Assembly (NCBI GenBank): GCA_020638905.1
Contig: JACKHP010000032.1
Location: forward strand, 1-49,316
Length of the DNA stretch: 49,316 bases
Reading direction: 5' to 3'
From: Planctomycetota bacterium
Lineage (GTDB): Bacteria; Planctomycetota; B15-G4
Below are positions 1 through 9,352 of the stretch, piece by piece. The translations under genes and the position numbers were made by a program. The first letter of the stretch is position 1. Each line of letters opens with the position of its first letter. The notes below the pieces were generated by a model that had not been told where the DNA came from, ran no database searches, and saw only the letters and a list, made by a program, of their open reading frames with translations.

Positions 1-1
1 C

Positions 2-1015
2 CTGCTCGAGGCCCCGGTGGGCACGATCGAGACCTTCGGCACCTGGACCGGCGGCGGGCAGCTGCTGGCCTCGGGCGGCTCGATCTGGCTCAACGCGACC
101 GGCCCTCTCACGGGCGACGTGTCGACCAGCGACGGCGGCACGATCCGCGTCACCGGCGTGATCGAGAACACGGGCGACGTGCTCACCATCGCCCACCCCG
201 GCTGGCAGCTCGACGGCGGGACCATCGTCGGCGGCAGCGTGGTCGGCCAAGGTGGGAACGGACTGGCCGTGGTCGGGCACAGCACGCTCGACGGCGTCAG
301 CCTCGGCCTGCCGCTGACGATCTCCGCCGCGTGGACGCTGACGGTGCTGAACGGCCTGCAGCTCGACGTGCCCTTCGTGCACTCCACGCCGTTCGCCACC
401 GTCGACTTCCCCGGAGACCAGACGCTCTCCGGTCCGGGCGACTTCAGGTTCGACTCGACGACGCCGTTCACCACGCTGCGCGCGTCGTCCGGCACGCTCA
501 CCGTGGCGTCCGACGTGCTCGTGCATGGCAGCCAGGGCGGCCTGGGCGAGCAGGACGCAGGCCTGCTCGTGCTCGGCAGCGTGGTCTCCGACGAACCGGG
601 CGCGCTCGTCCTGCGCGGCGCCGACTGGGTCAACGCGGGCACGTTGCGCACGGATGGTGGCGACCTGGCCGCGGGCGACTCGTGGACGAACGAGGGCCTC
701 GTCTGGTGCGGCGCCCACGACGAGTTCACGGCCTCCGACTGCACCCTCGACGCGAGCGGGACGCTGCGCGTCGAGCTGGCGGGCAACGCGCCGGGCGACC
801 ACGCGCGCTTCACGGCCGACGGCGTGGTCGGACTCGACGGAACCCTCGAGGTCGTGCTCGTCGAGGGCTACGTCCCCACGGTCGGCACCAGCTTCGACGT
901 GCTCGTGGCCCTCGGCGGCGTCACCGGCGCCTTCGCGACCTACGACCTGCCGGCCGAGGTCTCGTGGGACGTGACCGTCGCCGCCGGCGTCGTGACGCTC
1001 ACCGTGGTGCCGTGA
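2..1015 (+). CDS. secreted beta-strand repeat protein, C-terminal part (5' end outside window)
   Basis: The reading frame is open from base 2 to a TGA at 1013-1015, so this is the last ~337 residues of a gene that begins upstream. A GTG at 17 is in frame but lies inside the protein. The sequence is rich in Gly, Thr, Val and Asp, with short alternating hydrophobic strands, as in secreted beta-solenoid or autotransporter-passenger-like proteins. The tail carries the pattern VGTSFDVLVALGGVTGAF, common at the end of such repeat proteins, followed by a terminal beta strand. No catalytic motif or membrane anchor is visible. It converges on crcB with only 7 bases between the stops. A surface or extracellular role is an inference from composition. 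Confidence 0.75.
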   Translation: MLEAPVGTIETFGTWTGGGQLLASGGSIWLNATGPLTGDVSTSDGGTIRVTGVIENTGDVLTIAHPGWQLDGGTIVGGSVVGQGGNGLAVVGHSTLDGVSLGLPLTISAAWTLTVLNGLQLDVPFVHSTPFATVDFPGDQTLSGPGDFRFDSTTPFTTLRASSGTLTVASDVLVHGSQGGLGEQDAGLLVLGSVVSDEPGALVLRGADWVNAGTLRTDGGDLAAGDSWTNEGLVWCGAHDEFTASDCTLDASGTLRVELAGNAPGDHARFTADGVVGLDGTLEVVLVEGYVPTVGTSFDVLVALGGVTGAFATYDLPAEVSWDVTVAAGVVTLTVVP

Positions 1016-1022
1016 CCGCGGA

Positions 1023-1403
1023 TCAGCTCGCCAGCCCGCGCACCGCGAGCTGTCCGGCGACCACGGCGGCGAATCCCACCCCGAGGTTGAGCGCCGCGTT
1101 GCCGAAGGCGGCCAGCGGGTCGCCGTGCTCGAACAGGTAGACCGTCTCGTAGCCGAAGGTCGAGAACGTCGTCAGCGATCCGAGGAAGCCCATGCCCACG
1201 AACAGCCGCGTGCGCTGGGCCAGGTCGGGACGCTCGAGCGCCCACGCCATGAGCGCGCCCAGCAGCAGGCAGCCCAGCACGTTCACGAGCAGCGTGCCGA
1301 ACGGGAAGTCCTGTCCGAAGCGCTTCAGCATGGCGGTCGAGATCAGGTAGCGGCTCACGGCTCCGAGCGCGCCCCCTGCGGCCACCAGTAGGATGGGTCC
1401 CAA
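1023..1403 (-). CDS. crcB: CrcB/Fluc fluoride ion channel
   Basis: Predicted 126-residue inner-membrane fluoride exporter, the usual length for the family, with four hydrophobic segments. Diagnostic motifs are visible: GGALGAVSRYL near the N-terminus and GFLGSLTTFSTF in the third segment, which in the family forms the central Na+ site and fluoride path. The frame is open far upstream, but the protein should begin at the TTG at 1403, because GLGAxxRY-type sequence follows at once and AAAGGA lies about 6 bases upstream. A TATCGT -10-like hexamer lies at 1494-1499 on this strand. Single-gene CrcB usually works as a dual-topology homodimer. No fluoride riboswitch could be recognised upstream. Confidence 0.93.
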   Translation of the reverse strand: MGPILLVAAGGALGAVSRYLISTAMLKRFGQDFPFGTLLVNVLGCLLLGALMAWALERPDLAQRTRLFVGMGFLGSLTTFSTFGYETVYLFEHGDPLAAFGNAALNLGVGFAAVVAGQLAVRGLAS

Positions 1404-1489
1404 GACGGAGTCCTTTCGTCGACGGACGGACGTCGCGTGGCGCCCGGGGACGGCAGGCCCCGTCGCCGCGCTGGATCCGACCGGCTCGG

Positions 1490-1505
1490 GCCGACGATAA
1501 TCGGC
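1490..1505 (-). promoter_or_regulatory. candidate crcB -10 element inside a short inverted repeat
   Basis: On the minus strand TATCGT (1494-1499) fits the TANNNT element found before most operons in this window. It sits in the centre of an inverted repeat, GCCGA at 1490-1494 and TCGGC at 1501-1505. This is in the 253-base divergent gap between crcB and the acyl-CoA ligase gene, about 90 bases from the crcB start. The rest of this gap shows nothing recognisable. Confidence 0.3.
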
Positions 1506-1656
1506 GCGTGGCGCGCGGTCGAGCGCGCGTTCGGCGATCGGTTCCGGACGCGGCGACGGCCCGCGGCGTCCCGCTCGCTCCCGCTCCCCTCCCGGTGTCA
1601 GAGATGCACGGCGTCCTTGCCGCACGCGTCGTGTCCCGCGCCGAGGCAGGCACGGC

Positions 1657-3168
1657 GTGAGCGACGCCGGCGAAGCGCTGCTCGACGCGCGTCTGCGGCG
1701 CACCGCCCGCGTCCGGGGCGAGGCGCCGGCGCTGACCTTCGTCGACGGTCCCGCGGGTGACCTGACGCTCACCTGGACGGCGCTCGACGCCGCCGTGGAA
1801 CGCGCGGCCGGCGTGCTCGCGGCGCGCGACCTGCCGCCCGGCGCGCGCGTGCTGCTGCAGCTCGGCAAGGGTCCCGCGTTCGTCCTGCTGCACCTGGCCT
1901 GCCTGCGCCTGGGCCTCGTCACGCTGCCGGTGCACGAGGCGGCCACGGCCGACGAGCGCAGCCATCACGCCGACGACGCCGACGCGGCGCTGCTCGTGCT
2001 CGAGGACGACGACCCGCACGCCGGGAGGCCGGTGCTGGTCGTCGCGCGCGACACGCTCTTCGACGGGGCGCCCGAACGGCCGGACGCGTCCGCCGGCGCG
2101 CCGCGCCCCGACGACCTGGCGTGCCTGCTCTACACGTCCGGCACCACGGGACGCCCCAAGGGCGCGCGCCTGCTGCAGCGCAACCTGTTCGCGAACGCCG
2201 CCGCGCTGCACGCCGCCTGGGGCTGGAGCGAGCGTGACACGTTGCTGCACGTCCTGCCGCTGTTCCACGTGCACGGGCTCTTCGTCGCGCTGCACGGGGC
2301 TCTCTTCTCGGGCGCCCACGCGCGGCTGCTGCCGCGCTTCGACGAGGCGCGCGTGTGGACCGAGCTGGGCTCGGGCGCGATCAGCGTCTTCATGGCCGTG
2401 CCGACCATGTACCACCGGCTGCTGGGACACGCCCCCTCGCCCGTCCCCGACCTGTCGGCCGTGCGGCTGCTCACCTCCGGATCGGCGCCGCTGCGCCCCG
2501 ACGAGGCGCACGCGTTCGCGGCACTCACCGGCAAGACGCTGCTCGAGCGCTACGGCATGACCGAGGTGCTCATGGCCGCCTCGCAGGCGCTGCACGGCGA
2601 GCGCCGTCCCGGCGGCATCGGACGGGAGCTGCCCGGCGTCACGATCCGCGTGGTCGACCCGGAGACGTTGCGCGACCTGCCGACGGGCGAGGTCGGCGAG
2701 CTGCTCGTGCGGGGCCCGGCGGTGTGCGACGGCTACTGGCGCCGTCCCGAGGAGACCCGCGCGGCCACGACGGCCGACGGCTTCTTCCGCAGCGGCGACC
2801 TGGGACGCCGCGACGCGCACGGCGAGCTCGAGCTCACGGGCCGGCGCAAGGAGCTCGTGATCAGCGGCGGCTTCAACGTCTCGCCGCGCGAGGTCGAGGC
2901 GGTGCTCGACGCCCATCCCGACGTGAGCGAGTCGGCGGTGGCCGGCGCGCCCGACGCCGACCTGGGCGAACGCGTGGTGGCCGCGGTCGTGGCGCGCGAC
3001 GGCACGCGTCCCGCGGTCGACGACCTGCTGCGCCACTGCCGCGCGCACCTGGCACCGTACAAGGTGCCGCGCGCGCTCGTGCTCGTCGACGCGCTGCCGC
3101 GCAACCCGATGGGGAAGGTCGTGCGCGCGCGCGTGGCGGCGCTCTGCGGCCCGGGGCCCGGGTCGTGA
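1657..3168 (+). CDS. malonyl-CoA synthetase-like AMP-forming acyl-CoA ligase
   Basis: Adenylate-forming ligase of 503 residues (GTG start) that should activate a short acid with ATP and attach it to CoA. The AMP-binding signature YTSGTTGRPKG lies near residue 160, ERYGMTE near 300, the hinge/A8 region GRRKELVISGGFN near 390, and the catalytic A10 lysine in NPMGK near 486. The segment LPLFHVHGLFVALHGALFSGA, and the PGGIGRELPGV stretch after ERYGMTE, resemble malonyl/methylmalonyl-CoA synthetases (MatB/ACSF3) more than long-chain ligases. That substrate assignment is by resemblance only. The stop overlaps the GTG of the next gene (GTGA), so the two are probably translationally coupled. No partner decarboxylase is nearby. 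Confidence 0.85.
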   Translation: MSDAGEALLDARLRRTARVRGEAPALTFVDGPAGDLTLTWTALDAAVERAAGVLAARDLPPGARVLLQLGKGPAFVLLHLACLRLGLVTLPVHEAATADERSHHADDADAALLVLEDDDPHAGRPVLVVARDTLFDGAPERPDASAGAPRPDDLACLLYTSGTTGRPKGARLLQRNLFANAAALHAAWGWSERDTLLHVLPLFHVHGLFVALHGALFSGAHARLLPRFDEARVWTELGSGAISVFMAVPTMYHRLLGHAPSPVPDLSAVRLLTSGSAPLRPDEAHAFAALTGKTLLERYGMTEVLMAASQALHGERRPGGIGRELPGVTIRVVDPETLRDLPTGEVGELLVRGPAVCDGYWRRPEETRAATTADGFFRSGDLGRRDAHGELELTGRRKELVISGGFNVSPREVEAVLDAHPDVSESAVAGAPDADLGERVVAAVVARDGTRPAVDDLLRHCRAHLAPYKVPRALVLVDALPRNPMGKVVRARVAALCGPGPGS

Positions 3169-5177
3169 GCACCGGACGATCCACGCCCCCGCGCGGGCTC
3201 GGCCGGACGTCGCTGCGGCTGCGCGCGCTCGCGCTCGCGCTGCCGCTCGTGGCCGCGTCGTGCGGCGGCGACGAACCGTCCGACGCCGCTCGGGAGGCGT
3301 CCGACGCGAGGCGCGGCGCCGCGGCGCCGACGCTGCTGCTGGTGAGCTTCGACACGACGCGCGCCGACCACGTCGGTGCCTTCGGCGACGCGCGCGCGCT
3401 GACGCCGAACCTCGACGCCCTGGCCGCTGCGGGACGCGCCTTCCTCGCCTGCTCGAGCGTGGCGCCGATCACGCTGCCCTCGCACGCGTCGATGCTGACC
3501 GGCGTGCCTCCCGCCGCGCACGGCGTGCGCGACAACACGATCTTCGTCCTGTCCGGGCGCGCGCGCCTCGTGTCCGAGGCTCTGGCCGAGGCGGGCTGGC
3601 GCTGCGGTGCGTTCGTGGGCAGCTACGTGCTCGACCCGCGCTTCGGACTCGACCAGGGCTTCGAGCGCTACGGCGCCCCGGCGTCGTCCGGCGCCGGTCT
3701 CGCACCCGAGTTCCTCGAGCGTCCGGCGGGAGCGGTGGTCGACGACGTCCTGGCCTGGTTCGACGAGCTGCCGCGAGACGCGCCGGCCTTCGCCTTCGTG
3801 CACATGTACGACCCGCACCATCCCTACGCGCCGCCCGAGCCGTTCGCGTCGCGCGCGGCCGACGCGTACTCCGGCGAGATCGCGTACGCCGACGACCAGC
3901 TCGGGCGCCTGCTGCGCGCGCTCGACGCGCGCCGCGACGGTCCGCGGCTGGTGGTCGTGACGTCCGATCACGGCGAGTCGCTGGGCGAGCACGGCGAGCC
4001 CACCCACGGACTGTTCGTCTACGACGCGACGATGCACGTCCCGCTCGTGGTGGCCGGCGACGGCGTCGACGCCGCGCGCATCGCGACGCCCGTGTCGCTC
4101 GTCGACGTGGCGCCCACGCTGCTCGACTGGGCCACGCGCCAGGGCGCCGCCGACGCGCCGCGCCCGCGGTTGCCCGACGCGTCCGGCGCCTCGCTGCTCG
4201 GGGCGCCCGACCCGTCGCGCGCGCTGCTGCTCGAGAGCCTGCTCCCGTTCCACACGCGACGCTGGCACCCGATCGCGGCCGTGCGCGCCGAGCGCTCGCT
4301 CTACGTCTGGACGGCGCGCCCCGAGCTGTACGACCTCGACGCCGACCCGCGCCAGCTGCACGACCTGCTCGTCGACGCCGACGCCGCCACGCTCGCGCGC
4401 GCCGCCGGGCTGCGCGCACGGCTCGCGACGCTGCTCGCCGAACATCCCCCGCTGGGCTGGCAGGACGACGCCTCGTCGGCCGACGCCGAGACGCACGAGA
4501 AGCTGCTCGCCCTCGGCTACCTGACGGCGACGCCCTCGGCCGCGCCGGTGCTCACGCCCGCGCTCGTCCCGCTCGACCTGCCCGACACGAAGGACCGGCT
4601 GCCCGACGTGGGACGCCTGCAGGAGGCGCGCGACCTGCTCACGCGCGGCCGCGCGCTGCTCGGCCTCGACGGACCGGCGCGCGTCCCCGCCGACGTCGAC
4701 GAGACCACGCGCGAGCGCGACGGACGCGCGGCCCTCGAGCGTGCCGCGACGCTCCTCGACGAGCTGGCCGCACGCACGCCCGACGATCCCAGCCTGCCCG
4801 CGCACCGCGGCCTCGTGGCGCTCTCGCTGGGACGTCCGGCCGAGGCGCTGCCGTACTTCGAGCGCGCCGCACGGCTCGACATCGATCCCGCGGCGACCCA
4901 CGCGAACCTCGCCTTCTGCCACGCCGCCCTGGGTGACGACGCGCAGGCCGTGCGCGAGATGCAGACCGTGCTCGCGCTCGAGCCGCGCACCGCCTTCGCC
5001 TGGGACTGGCTCGTGGCCGAGGCCGAGCGCCGCGGCGCGTTCGGACGGGCCGCGTTCCTGCGTGACGACGAGCTCCGCCGCGGCTCGCCCGAGTCCGGGC
5101 GCAAGGTCTTCGTGCTCACCGACGGCGGACGCCTGAGACGCCTGGCCGCCGACGCCGGACAGCCGATCGCGCCCTGA
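3165..5177 (+). CDS. alkaline-phosphatase/sulfatase-superfamily lipoprotein with C-terminal TPRs
   Basis: 670 residues from a GTG that overlaps the preceding stop. A signal peptide ends in LVAASC, a weak lipobox, suggesting a lipid-anchored envelope enzyme. The sulfatase-like fold is clear: SFDTTRADH near residue 60 (metal-binding Asp), TLPSHASMLTG near 103, HMYDPHHPYAPP near 215 and TSDHGESLGEHG near 265. At the nucleophile position, where true sulfatases have Cys or Ser (C/S-x-P-S-R), this protein has Thr (T-L-P-S-H). It is therefore more likely a phosphatase, phosphodiesterase or phosphotransferase than a formylglycine sulfatase. From about residue 540, two or more TPR-like helical repeats follow (PAHRGLVALSLGRPAEALPY and a second unit), suited to protein contacts. 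Its substrate is unknown. Confidence 0.85.
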   Translation: MSTGRSTPPRGLGRTSLRLRALALALPLVAASCGGDEPSDAAREASDARRGAAAPTLLLVSFDTTRADHVGAFGDARALTPNLDALAAAGRAFLACSSVAPITLPSHASMLTGVPPAAHGVRDNTIFVLSGRARLVSEALAEAGWRCGAFVGSYVLDPRFGLDQGFERYGAPASSGAGLAPEFLERPAGAVVDDVLAWFDELPRDAPAFAFVHMYDPHHPYAPPEPFASRAADAYSGEIAYADDQLGRLLRALDARRDGPRLVVVTSDHGESLGEHGEPTHGLFVYDATMHVPLVVAGDGVDAARIATPVSLVDVAPTLLDWATRQGAADAPRPRLPDASGASLLGAPDPSRALLLESLLPFHTRRWHPIAAVRAERSLYVWTARPELYDLDADPRQLHDLLVDADAATLARAAGLRARLATLLAEHPPLGWQDDASSADAETHEKLLALGYLTATPSAAPVLTPALVPLDLPDTKDRLPDVGRLQEARDLLTRGRALLGLDGPARVPADVDETTRERDGRAALERAATLLDELAARTPDDPSLPAHRGLVALSLGRPAEALPYFERAARLDIDPAATHANLAFCHAALGDDAQAVREMQTVLALEPRTAFAWDWLVAEAERRGAFGRAAFLRDDELRRGSPESGRKVFVLTDGGRLRRLAADAGQPIAP

Positions 5178-5191
5178 CGCGCGTCCCGCGC

Positions 5192-8100
5192 TCACGACCC
5201 GGGGACCATCTCGATCTGAGGCAGGTACCAGCCGCGCGTCTGGTCGTCGTTCGAGGTGTCGCCCTGTCCCGCGCCGACCAGGAGCTGGGCGCGGACCTGC
5301 AGCCCGAGCCCTGAGGTGAGGACCGCGGCGAGCAGCGCGTCGACGGGCAGCAGCAGCTCGACGTCCTGGGAGTCGAACGCCCAGTCGTCGGCGCCGTGCA
5401 GGCCGTGCACCGCGAGGTCGCCGAGCAAGAGCTCGTCGGGCAGGCCGGGCAGCGGGACGACCCGTCCGTCGGGGAACAGGAACGCGAGGCGCAGCTCGAG
5501 CAGCGCGGAGGGCGAGGCCGACGCGCCCACGTTCGCCACGTGCGTGACCAGCGCGAGGTCGGCGCCGCCGGGATGCTTGCGCACCTCGACGCGCGGCGGG
5601 TCGAGCGAGAGCTCCCAGCCCGCGGGCGGGCCCACCGGGTCGCCGATCCGCTCGACGCGCACGAGGTTCATGCCGGGCGCGACACTCGGGAACGCGCGCG
5701 CGGTGGCGCCGCGCTTCTGCAGCGTGACCGACTGCGGCGACGTCGATGCCGGGAACATGTCGCACGCCGTGGGGTCGGGGGCCCAGCTCACGCGGTAGCG
5801 TCCAGGCGGCATGCCGACGTCGAGCACGAGCTCGAGCGGCACGTCGGACGACTGCGCGTTCCACACGAAGGCGCCGAAGGACGAACCGTCGTAGGCGCGG
5901 TCGTTGCACAGGAACGACAGGTCGGTGCCCTGGTCGAGCCGGCTGCTCCAGCGCACGAGCGGACGGAACGTGACCCCCTCCGCGAGGACCTCGCCGGTGC
6001 CCGCGGCGCACAGCGTCTCCGGTCCGCCGCCGAGGTAGCGCAGGAAGACGCGGTCGGTGTGCAACACGTGCTTGGCGAGCATCGGCCACGCGACGCGCTC
6101 GTACGCGATCACGTTCTGCCACGGGGCCCAGACGCTGTTCGTGGCCTTCGTCCCCGTCTCGCAGGGGACCACGCCGGTGAGAGCGTAGCGCAGCACGTTC
6201 GTCTGTCCGGTGAACTCGACCTCGACCCAGGTGCGCATGGCGTCGAGCAGGCCCTGGTCGACGTACGGCGCGCCGGTGAGCGGGTCGACGTGCGTGGCCA
6301 GCGCGGGCTCCGCGGCCAGAGCGCCCCGCGACGCGATCACGAGCGGGCCGAAGCGCGTCCCGCCCTCGACCTGCTGCGCCAGCCAGGACGCGCTGCCCGG
6401 CGCGCCGGACGGCCGGCCGGCCGCGTCCCACGCCTGGACGGTGCGGAACAACCGCGCGGCGGGGACGAGGTACGTCCAGTCGCCGGTGTCGCGCCAGGCG
6501 AGGCGCAGCAGTTCGAGGCCGTACGCGTGCAGCGTCTTGGCGAACAACGCGGCGTCGCCCACCGTCCCCGACTCGCTGTACCAGACGCCGTTCTCGCCGA
6601 ACGCGCCGGACGGCCACTGCGCCGGCGCGAACCAGCCCTTGGGCTTGCCCCCCGAGGCGTCCTCGGCGTCGGCGCGGAAGGCGTCGGCCAGCCGCCGCAG
6701 GTCGACGTGGCTCCTGTGCGTGGACGGCAACACGGCGTGGTCGCCGAGCCCCACGCCGGGCGTCGTGGCGCGTCCGTCGAGCAGCACGTCGAGCGCGTAC
6801 TTCGACGCGTCGCTGGGGCCGTCGGCCGTGAAGACGTAGCTGCGGAAGTGCAGGCGTCCCTTCGCGTTCGTCCCGCAGAAGGCCTTGGACGGGTCGTCGT
6901 CGCGCAGCAGGTGGCGCACCACGTCCAGGCCGTCCTGGGCCATGCGCGGCGTGAGTCCGTACAGGCCGCGCTCGGCCAGCCAGGTGTTCGTGGTGTACTC
7001 GGCGCTGTGCTCGACGTCGGTGGGTCCGCCGGCGAAGTAGCCGCCGACCACGTCGCCCTGCTCGTCGAGGCCGTAGCGCACGAGCTCGTGCACCGCGTCG
7101 AGCAGGCGCCGGTCGGTCTGGTCGTGGGACGCGACGAGCGGCAGCGCGAGCTGGGCCAGCAGCTCGACGTCGTCGCCCCATCCCCCGCCGAGCTCGTGCC
7201 CCTGGACGCGTTCGAGCAGCCACTCGCGCGCGAGCGTGTCGTGCAGTCTCGCGTGGTGGCGCTCGAGCTCGACCCACAGCGGCGCCCCGGGACTGCTCGG
7301 CGGCGCGGCCACGTCGTCGGCCCACCACGCGGAGGCGAGCTGCGCCGGCGTGAAGAGCGTCCCGAGCTGGTCGAGGGTCCACGCGTGGGGCTGCGCGCCG
7401 AGCTCGAGGATGCGGTCGAACAGCAGCAGCTCGACCTCGTCGGGCACGTCGGCGGTGAAGAAGCCCAGGTCGAAGAAGGCCGACACGATCGCCGTGGCGC
7501 GCTCGCGCAGCTCGAGCGACTCGGGGTCGGACGCGTCCACCGCGAGCTGCGGGTTCATGTCGACCAGCGTCTCGGCGAACAGGGCCAGGGAGCGGAACGC
7601 GAGCGGCGACGGCTCGAGCAGGCTCACCGACGGGTCGCCCGCGTTGGACGCCGCGAGGTCGTGCAGCAGCGTGGCGCCGTGCATCGGCGCCACGAGTCCC
7701 CACAGGCAGCGCAGGGCGATCTGCGCGTTGGGGTTGCAGCCCGCGTCGACCGCGTGCAGGCTCGAGCGCGGCCCGCAGCCCTCGTTCAGGAAGCCCGTCC
7801 CGCCGGCGGACGGACACGCGCGTGCGCTCTCGTACCCGCGCGCCGCGAGGTGCGCCCGCGCCCGCTCGAAGTCGTCGAGCTGGTCGAGCAGCCACGGCAC
7901 CGCCGCGTGCGTGCCCGCCCCCGCCGCGAGGTCGGCGCGCGCCGACGCGAGCAGGTGCGGACGTCCGTCGCGCGAGCCGTCGAGCCAGCCGGCCAGGAAG
8001 AGACGCGCCACGCCGCGGCGAAACGGATCGGCCAGGCCGGCGGCCACGAGCTCGGCGCCGTCGTAGTCGCGCGCCGCCATCGCCGCCGCGAACGACTGCA

Positions 8101-8863
8101 GCGCCGGATCGAGCGCCTGGAGCGGTCCGGCGGCCGTGCGGTGGTAGCGCAGCGGCAGCGCCTCGTACGCGTGCACCTCGAAGCCCGAGAGGTAGACCGG
8201 GTCCGTCCCCTCGGTCGAGAAGCGCAGGCGGATGCGTCCGGTGGCGTCGGCGCGCGCCACGATCCAGGCGTCGACGATCGAGCCCACGTCGGTGGCCAGC
8301 GTGGAGCCCAGCCAGCCGGTGCCACAGCGCACGTCGCGCACGGCATCGCGCCAAGCGGCGTCCTCGACGACCTCGACGCGCACGGCGCGCGAGAGGCTCT
8401 CGTGGGCGTCGAACGTGCCGCTCGGCCCCAGGTCGATCCACGGGAAGAGCGCGCCCAGCTCGAGCTTCACGCGCTGCCGTGCATTCGGGACGAGTCCCGT
8501 GATCGAGAGCAGCGTGTGGTCGGCGAGCTGCAGCGCGGTCAGGCGATGCGTCGCGCCGAGCTCGTCGACGTCGGCCGCCAGCACGTCGACCGGCCACACC
8601 ACGCCCAGCTCGGTGCCCGTCCCGTGCAGGTCGGGGAAGTGGTAGCCGACGTGCACCGTGTCGAGCGGCGCGGGCGAGAGCGAGACGCCGGGCGGCGCCA
8701 GAGACTCGCCGAGCAGCTCCCAGCCGGGCTCGCCGGACGACGCACCGTCGAGGTCGCCGCAGTCGATGCGTCGCGGGAGCTGCGCCGCGAGCGACGCGTC
8801 GAGGATCGCGAGCAGGACGGCGACGACGAACGTCGCGCTGCGCTGGGGCACGGGCTGCCGCAC
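5192..8863 (-). CDS. large secreted protein of unknown family
   Basis: The frame could start at 8953, but the GTG at 8863 is favoured: GGAG lies 5 bases upstream and an Sec signal peptide (hydrophobic core VVAVLLAILDASLAAQ) follows at once. This gives 1223 residues. The protein has no domain I recognise. The middle is alpha-helical and Trp/Gly-rich (GHELGGGWGDDVELL, EHSAEYTTNTWLAERGLYG), faintly like an alpha/alpha-barrel carbohydrate-active enzyme. The C-terminal ~250 residues look like beta-sandwich modules (PPGRYRVSW, GPPAGWELSLDPPRVEV). Cysteines occur in pairs, consistent with disulfides outside the cytoplasm. It converges on the TPR lipoprotein gene with 14 bases between stops. Real by codon regularity and signal peptide; function not assigned. 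Confidence 0.75.
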   Translation of the reverse strand: MRQPVPQRSATFVVAVLLAILDASLAAQLPRRIDCGDLDGASSGEPGWELLGESLAPPGVSLSPAPLDTVHVGYHFPDLHGTGTELGVVWPVDVLAADVDELGATHRLTALQLADHTLLSITGLVPNARQRVKLELGALFPWIDLGPSGTFDAHESLSRAVRVEVVEDAAWRDAVRDVRCGTGWLGSTLATDVGSIVDAWIVARADATGRIRLRFSTEGTDPVYLSGFEVHAYEALPLRYHRTAAGPLQALDPALQSFAAAMAARDYDGAELVAAGLADPFRRGVARLFLAGWLDGSRDGRPHLLASARADLAAGAGTHAAVPWLLDQLDDFERARAHLAARGYESARACPSAGGTGFLNEGCGPRSSLHAVDAGCNPNAQIALRCLWGLVAPMHGATLLHDLAASNAGDPSVSLLEPSPLAFRSLALFAETLVDMNPQLAVDASDPESLELRERATAIVSAFFDLGFFTADVPDEVELLLFDRILELGAQPHAWTLDQLGTLFTPAQLASAWWADDVAAPPSSPGAPLWVELERHHARLHDTLAREWLLERVQGHELGGGWGDDVELLAQLALPLVASHDQTDRRLLDAVHELVRYGLDEQGDVVGGYFAGGPTDVEHSAEYTTNTWLAERGLYGLTPRMAQDGLDVVRHLLRDDDPSKAFCGTNAKGRLHFRSYVFTADGPSDASKYALDVLLDGRATTPGVGLGDHAVLPSTHRSHVDLRRLADAFRADAEDASGGKPKGWFAPAQWPSGAFGENGVWYSESGTVGDAALFAKTLHAYGLELLRLAWRDTGDWTYLVPAARLFRTVQAWDAAGRPSGAPGSASWLAQQVEGGTRFGPLVIASRGALAAEPALATHVDPLTGAPYVDQGLLDAMRTWVEVEFTGQTNVLRYALTGVVPCETGTKATNSVWAPWQNVIAYERVAWPMLAKHVLHTDRVFLRYLGGGPETLCAAGTGEVLAEGVTFRPLVRWSSRLDQGTDLSFLCNDRAYDGSSFGAFVWNAQSSDVPLELVLDVGMPPGRYRVSWAPDPTACDMFPASTSPQSVTLQKRGATARAFPSVAPGMNLVRVERIGDPVGPPAGWELSLDPPRVEVRKHPGGADLALVTHVANVGASASPSALLELRLAFLFPDGRVVPLPGLPDELLLGDLAVHGLHGADDWAFDSQDVELLLPVDALLAAVLTSGLGLQVRAQLLVGAGQGDTSNDDQTRGWYLPQIEMVPGS

Positions 8864-8974
8864 GGGGGACTCCGGCAGGGGTGCGGGTCGGGGTGACCCA
8901 CCATGCTGCCCCTCGCCACCGCGTGAAGCGAGCACCGCGCACCCGTGACGCACGGAACCGAGAGCCCGCTCGTC

Positions 8975-9352
8975 TCAGCCCTCGGGGATCTCGCGCTCGA
9001 CGCCGATGCCGGACAGCACGCCGCGCGCGTCGAACAGCACCGCGATGCGATCGTCGCGCAGCGTCGCCCGGGTGCGCTCGTAGATCACGAGGTACGGGAT
9101 GAGCCGCAGCAGCCGCGAGTCCGTGTCGCTGCGTCGATAGAGGAACATGTCGCCGTCGTACTGCCGGCGCAGCGAGTTCGGCGCGCCGAGCACGGCCAGC
9201 ACGTCGGCCTTGGTGCTCTCGCCGATGCGCAGACCGTCGACCGACGGCAGCGGCAGCCCGACCGTGGTGTGGTGGATCGAGCAGCCCGCCAACGCGAGCA
9301 GCAGCAGCGCGACGGCGGCCCTCGACGCACACGCCCTCGTCGCGACGTTCAC
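8975..9352 (-). CDS. BamE/SmpA-like small lipoprotein, array member 5
   Basis: 125 residues from a GTG overlapping the upstream stop (GTGA at 9349-9352). It has a lipoprotein signal peptide with lipobox LAGC (Cys ~24). The core is GESTKADVLAVLGAPNSL, the helix-turn typical of BamE/SmpA/OmlA proteins, followed by strands and a closing strand IAVLFDARGVLSGIGV. It is the last and shortest of five paralogous genes read leftward from 11262. BamE-like proteins usually help assemble outer-membrane proteins, but the shared fold alone does not prove that role here. The terminal EREIPEG tail is short, with no added domain. Confidence 0.8.
   Translation of the reverse strand: MNVATRACASRAAVALLLLALAGCSIHHTTVGLPLPSVDGLRIGESTKADVLAVLGAPNSLRRQYDGDMFLYRRSDTDSRLLRLIPYLVIYERTRATLRDDRIAVLFDARGVLSGIGVEREIPEG

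Noticed and set aside
1404..1656. Possible fluoride riboswitch before crcB
   Set aside because: A GGCGACGGGGCC-like stretch is present on the minus strand, but the conserved GAUGG and the pseudoknot partner could not be matched. A covariance-model search would decide.
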